From positions 1 to 16,525 of the forward strand of contig JBQCGJ010000287.1 in assembly GCA_051955775.1 (NCBI GenBank): a stretch of 16,525 nucleotides of DNA, read 5' to 3'. This document shows positions 13,391 to 16,525 of the stretch, piece after piece. The position numbers and the translations under genes are program-made. This DNA comes from DASUHT01 sp051955775 (GTDB lineage Bacteria; Actinomycetota; Thermoleophilia; Gaiellales; JAICJC01). The notes beneath the pieces are model-generated. The model did no database searches, had not been told where the DNA came from, and saw nothing but the letters and a program-made list of their open reading frames with translations. The first letter of the stretch is position 1. Each line of letters opens with the position of its first letter.

Positions 13391-15088
13391 CTACGGCCTT
13401 GTGACGGCGCCCTCGGAGGCCGAGGACACCAGCGACGCGTACTTGGCCAGCACACCGGTCGTGTAGTTCGGCGCGGGCGGTGACCAGTCGCGCAGGCGGG
13501 CCGTGATCTCGTCGTCCGACAGCTCGACCCGCAGCTCCCGCGCCTCCACGTCGAACTCGATCATCTCGCCCTCGTTGACAACCGCGATCGGCCCGCCGCG
13601 GTACGCCTCCGGCGTCACGTGGCCCGCCATCAGGCCGTGGGTCGCGCCGGAGAACCGGCCGTCGGTTATCAGGGCCACATCCTCCCCCAGGCCCTCGCCC
13701 ACGATGGCCGCGGTGACGTGCAGCATCTCCCGCATCCCCGGCCCGCCGGCCGGCCCTTCGTAGCGGATCACGACGACGTCGCCGGCCTTGATCGCGCCGG
13801 CCTTGACCGCCGCGAACGCATCCTCCTCGCGGTCGAACACACGGGCCGGGCCGCGATGCTGCAGCCGCTCGTGCCCCGCCAGCTTCACCACACAGCCGTC
13901 GGGCGACAGGTTGCCGCGCAGGATGGCCAGGCCGCCGGTGGGCTTGATCGGCTGCTCGATGGGCACGACCACCGGCTGTCCTGGAGTCTCGACCACCGCG
14001 TCGGCGACCTCGCCCAGGCTGCGTCCATCCACCGTCATGGCGCCGGCGTGGATCAGCTCGCGCTTCTTCAGCTCGCGGGCCACCAGCGCCACCCCGCCGG
14101 CGTCGAAGATGTCGGTGGCCACGTAGCTCCCGCCCGGCTTCAGGCTGGCAACGATCGGCGTGCGGGCGGCCACGTCGTCGAACTCGTCGATCGAGAACGG
14201 GATGTTCAGCTCGTGCGCGATGGCCAGCAGGTGCAGCACGCCGTTGGTGGAGCCTCCGGTCGCGGCCACCGAGGCGGCGGCGTTCTCGATCGCCTCGCGG
14301 GTGATGATGTGCGACGGCCGCACGTCGTCGCGCAGCAGCCGCATGACCATCCGCCCGCACTCCTCGGCGGCATCGCCCTTGGTGCGGTTGATGGCCGGGA
14401 TGCCGTTCATCCCGGGCGGGCTGATACCCAGGAACTCCAGCGCCGTGGACATCGTGTTGGCCGTGTACTGGCCCCCGCAGGCGCCGGCCCCTGGGCACGC
14501 TGCGGACTCCACATCATGCAGCTCCTGCGGACCGATCTTGCCGGCGGCGTGGGCCCCCACGGCCTCGAACACGTCCTGGATGGTGATGTCGCGGCCGCGG
14601 AAGGTGCCGGGGGCGATCGTGCCGTTGTACAGCACCAGTCCCGGCAGGTCGAGCCGGCACAGAGCCATGGCCGCAGCCGGGATCGTCTTGTCGCAGCCGA
14701 CCAGGCATACCAGCCCATCCAGCAGGTGCCCGCGGGCGACCAGCTCGATCGAGTCGGCGATCACCTCGCGGCTGACCAGGGACGCCTTCATCCCCTCGGT
14801 GCCCATCGAGACGCCGTCGGACACGGACACGGTGTTGAACTCCATCGGCGTGCCGCCCGCCTCCCGGATGCCCTGCTTCACCCGCTGGGCCAGCTCGCGC
14901 TGGTTCCAGTTGCACGGCATCGTCTCGATCCAGGTCGTGGAGACGCCGATCAGCGGCCGCGCCAGGTCGTCGTCGGTGAAGCCGATGGCCTTCAGCATCG
15001 ACCGCGCCGGCGCTCGGTCGGGGCCGTCCGTGAGCGCGGCGCTGTGGCGCTTGGCCGGGTCGGACGGTCGGTCGTAGGGGTTGGCCAC
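13391..15088 (-). CDS. ilvD: Dihydroxy-acid dehydratase
   Basis: IlvD dehydrates 2,3-dihydroxy-isovalerate and -methylvalerate to the 2-keto acids, the step before the final transamination of valine and isoleucine and upstream of leucine synthesis. The product is 565 residues, normal length. The Fe-S cysteines are C59 (MPCNWNQ), C132 (VGCDKTIPA) and C204 (GACGGQYTANT), the three-cysteine pattern of the ILVD/EDD family. Other signatures are TGGSTN, GGLAILRGNL, and DGRFSGATHG near the C-terminus. Phosphogluconate and sugar-acid dehydratases share the fold, but NPYDRPSD at the N-terminus and the SGATHG end are typical of IlvD. The GTG at 15088 is the first start after the upstream gene's stop, 8 nt away. 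No Shine-Dalgarno sequence is seen, so it probably depends on read-through from the 75-codon gene. Confidence 0.96.
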   Translation of the reverse strand: MANPYDRPSDPAKRHSAALTDGPDRAPARSMLKAIGFTDDDLARPLIGVSTTWIETMPCNWNQRELAQRVKQGIREAGGTPMEFNTVSVSDGVSMGTEGMKASLVSREVIADSIELVARGHLLDGLVCLVGCDKTIPAAAMALCRLDLPGLVLYNGTIAPGTFRGRDITIQDVFEAVGAHAAGKIGPQELHDVESAACPGAGACGGQYTANTMSTALEFLGISPPGMNGIPAINRTKGDAAEECGRMVMRLLRDDVRPSHIITREAIENAAASVAATGGSTNGVLHLLAIAHELNIPFSIDEFDDVAARTPIVASLKPGGSYVATDIFDAGGVALVARELKKRELIHAGAMTVDGRSLGEVADAVVETPGQPVVVPIEQPIKPTGGLAILRGNLSPDGCVVKLAGHERLQHRGPARVFDREEDAFAAVKAGAIKAGDVVVIRYEGPAGGPGMREMLHVTAAIVGEGLGEDVALITDGRFSGATHGLMAGHVTPEAYRGGPIAVVNEGEMIEFDVEARELRVELSDDEITARLRDWSPPAPNYTTGVLAKYASLVSSASEGAVTRP

Positions 15089-15096
15089 GCGCGCGC

Positions 15097-15324
15097 TCAG
15101 TCGGTCTGCGTGGTCACCTTGATGCCCCACGCCGCGCCGGATTCGAACAGCTTGTCGGGATCGACGTCCCCCAGCTCGCCCAGCACGTGCTGCTCGGGCT
15201 GGTCACGCGTCGAGCCCCACACGATCCGGCGGGTGCGCGGCCGCTCGACGTCCAGGTGGTCGCCTCGCTCGCGGGCGGCCTCGGCCTCCTCGGCCGCCGG
15301 CCCCTCTGCGTATCCCTTCCCCAC
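15097..15324 (-). CDS. Small hydrophilic protein of unknown function upstream of ilvD
   Basis: I do not recognise this 75-residue product. The first third is acidic and alanine-rich (GPAAEEAEAARERGDHLDVE), followed by a basic patch (RPRTRRIVWGSTRD) and an acidic C-terminal part containing GELGDVDPDKLFESG and ending WGIKVTTQTD. There is no cysteine, signal peptide or membrane segment. GTG at 15324 lies 6 nt after a TAGTCT -10 box, a leaderless geometry. The stop lies 8 nt before the ilvD start, so it is the first gene of an ilvD transcript. The sequence does not look like an attenuator peptide: it contains two leucines, no isoleucine run and few branched-chain codons. Coding potential is moderate to good; function is unknown. 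Confidence 0.6.
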   Translation of the reverse strand: MGKGYAEGPAAEEAEAARERGDHLDVERPRTRRIVWGSTRDQPEQHVLGELGDVDPDKLFESGAAWGIKVTTQTD

Positions 15325-15330
15325 CCGGCC

Positions 15331-15336
15331 AGACTA
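15331..15336 (-). promoter_or_regulatory. -10 box for the small gene-ilvD unit, overlapping a stop codon
   Basis: The minus strand reads TAGTCT, a TANNNT box, ending 6 nt before the GTG start at 15324. Its first three bases are the TAG stop of the preceding dehydrogenase gene (15334-15336). An internal promoter here would let ilvD be transcribed apart from the transporter/dehydrogenase pair. No convincing -35 is seen. Confidence 0.45.
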
Positions 15337-16299
15337 CCAGGAGCGCTCGAGCAGCTCCAGCAGGTCTGTTGCGTCCGGCACTCGCGGCAGGCTGCGCAGT
15401 TCCGAGCGGCCCGCGGCAGCCTCGGCGATGGACAGCAGCAGCGCGCGATCGACGCCCAGCTCGGACAGCTTGTGAGCTCCCCCGGCCAGCCTCGCCACCC
15501 CCTGTGGCAGAGCGCCAACCGGGATGCCGATGGCCTCGCCGAGCTCGTACATCTCGTGCGGGAACATGTCGCTCAGCTCGAGCAGCGTGCGCGGCAGCAT
15601 GCAGGCGTTGGTGGCGGCGTGTCCTGTGCCGGCCGTGCGCACGATGGTCTGGCACAGCACGTGGTGCAGCGCGTAGCCCGCCGAGTCCAGTGCGTACGCC
15701 GCAAGCAGCGATCCGAGCGCCAGCCGGCCGCGCGACCGCGGGACGTCCAGCCCCTCCACCAGGAGCTCCGCGCCGCGCAGCGCGGCCATCGAGGCGACCG
15801 GGTTGGCGCCCGCCGCGATCAGCGCCTCGGCGGCGTGGGCGAGCGCGTTCATCGCCGACAGGCGGAGCCACTCGACCGGCGCCGACTCCATCGCGCCGGG
15901 GTCGGCCAGCACCAATGCCGGCCGCTCCCGCGAGGCGGACTCGTGGCCGGGCAGCGACCGGCCGCCGCGGGTCATCTCCGCGCCCGAGAGCGTGGTCGGC
16001 ACCGCGCACACCCGGCCGCCGCGGGCGGCGGCCAGCGCCTTGGCGGTGTCGATCACGCGCCCGCCGCCCCAGGCCACGATCCGTTCACCGCGAACGGCTG
16101 CGTCCAGGGCCGCCGCCGCCTCGGGCACGCCTCCGGCGGGCACCTCGTGCACCGCGGTTGCCGTCTCGCGCACGGCATCCGGGATGGCCGGCAGCGCGCG
16201 GGCCGTGGTCAGAAGCTCCGCGTTCGGCCAGGCGTGGCTGCCCGCGCCCGCCTCGAAGAGGATCACTCGCTCGCCGTCGTGCCACCGAAACGGCCTCAC
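15334..16299 (-). CDS. Maleylacetate reductase-like/iron-type alcohol dehydrogenase family protein
   Basis: The 321-residue product belongs to the group III (iron-type) alcohol dehydrogenase superfamily. The nucleotide-binding motif is GGGRVIDTAKA at 78-88, followed by VPTTLSGAEMT at 100-110, which is characteristic of maleylacetate reductases. At the usual metal site it has N151 rather than Asp (MNALAHAAE, with H155), as in maleylacetate reductases. The later motif reads ALHHVLCQ with H212 and H213, and H227 completes the set; the usual CH-x-LGG is altered to CQTIVR. The protein is about 30 residues shorter than typical members because the N-terminal domain is compact. Reduction of maleylacetate is possible but no ring-cleavage genes are nearby, so the substrate is open. 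GTG at 16299 is set by the GTGA overlap with the transporter gene. Confidence 0.82.
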   Translation of the reverse strand: MRPFRWHDGERVILFEAGAGSHAWPNAELLTTARALPAIPDAVRETATAVHEVPAGGVPEAAAALDAAVRGERIVAWGGGRVIDTAKALAAARGGRVCAVPTTLSGAEMTRGGRSLPGHESASRERPALVLADPGAMESAPVEWLRLSAMNALAHAAEALIAAGANPVASMAALRGAELLVEGLDVPRSRGRLALGSLLAAYALDSAGYALHHVLCQTIVRTAGTGHAATNACMLPRTLLELSDMFPHEMYELGEAIGIPVGALPQGVARLAGGAHKLSELGVDRALLLSIAEAAAGRSELRSLPRVPDATDLLELLERSW

Positions 16300-16525
16300 C
16301 TGGCCAGCGCCACGCCGCCCACGATCATGCCGCCGCCCGCAGCCAGCCACGGCGTCACCGGCTCGCCCAGCGCCACCGCGCCGATGGCAACGGCGATCAC
16401 CGGGATGCCGTACACGAACGACACCGCCCGCGAGGGGTCGACCCGGCGCAACGCCACCGTCCACGCGATGTATGCGAGCAACGTGCACACCAGCCCCAGG
16501 TACAGCACCAGCAGCCAGTGCCCGA
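16296..16525 (-). CDS. EamA/DMT-family transporter (3' part)
   Basis: The last 75 or so codons of a drug/metabolite transporter are present; the gene continues past the right edge. Three to four hydrophobic helices are visible, beginning GHWLLVLYLGLVCTLLAYI. The segment ALRRVDPSRAVSFVYGIPVIAVAIGAVALGEPVT is the classic second EamA repeat, with the conserved P and GE before the last helix. These inner-membrane proteins export or import small metabolites. The substrate cannot be given. The stop overlaps the dehydrogenase start (GTGA), so the two are co-translated and may handle related metabolites. Confidence 0.85.
   Translation of the reverse strand, partial: GHWLLVLYLGLVCTLLAYIAWTVALRRVDPSRAVSFVYGIPVIAVAIGAVALGEPVTPWLAAGGGMIVGGVALAR

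Noticed and set aside
15097..15324. Branched-chain attenuation leader peptide for ilvD
   Set aside because: There is no run of Ile, Val or Leu codons and no terminator/antiterminator stems between it and ilvD; the gap is only 8 nt.

Overview
The window is a strongly GC-rich bacterial chromosomal segment packed with metabolic genes. It has no rRNA, tRNA, CRISPR array, integrase or transposase that I can see. GC-saturated third positions, stop/start overlaps (ATGA, GTGA, TGATG), a split three-gene transhydrogenase and repeated TANNNT -10 boxes placed 6-8 nt before start codons all fit an actinobacterium. A deep-branching, Thermoleophilia-like lineage is my guess, held with modest confidence because no marker gene is present.

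Layout, left to right. (1) Plus strand: the 3' end of leuC and complete leuD, the isopropylmalate isomerase of leucine synthesis. (2) Minus strand: an enolase-superfamily enzyme with an intact set of metal ligands and lysines. (3) Plus strand, divergent from (2): pntAA-pntAB-pntB, a complete proton-translocating NAD(P) transhydrogenase, followed by a 60-codon gene of unknown function and two strong hairpins. (4) Minus strand: an M20 metallopeptidase preceded by an SNF2-family helicase. (5) Plus strand, divergent from the helicase: a three-subunit molybdenum hydroxylase in the order Fe-S, Mo, FAD, translationally coupled to a GNAT acetyltransferase. (6) Minus strand: an EamA-type transporter (3' part only), a maleylacetate-reductase-like dehydrogenase, a 75-codon unknown gene, and ilvD.

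Branched-chain amino acid genes lie at both ends (leuCD and ilvD) and depend on Fe-S clusters and NADPH; the transhydrogenase between them is a plausible NADPH source. The molybdenum hydroxylase is the main accessory feature. It resembles the PaoABC aldehyde oxidoreductase group rather than CO dehydrogenase, and its FAD subunit carries a cysteine cluster that probably binds an extra [4Fe-4S] cluster.

The most interesting non-coding signals are: a near-symmetric -10 box (TAGGTTA) lying between the divergent helicase and hydroxylase starts, which are only 20 bp apart; a recurrent leaderless-promoter geometry, including one -10 box that overlaps the stop codon of the gene before it; two GTGTC-N-GACAC palindromes 52 bp apart, one inside the end of the acetyltransferase gene; and a pair of long hairpins between convergent transcription units. 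I found no clearly new multi-gene system. The best candidates for undescribed biology are the two small genes, the hydroxylase/acetyltransferase operon and the shared promoter.
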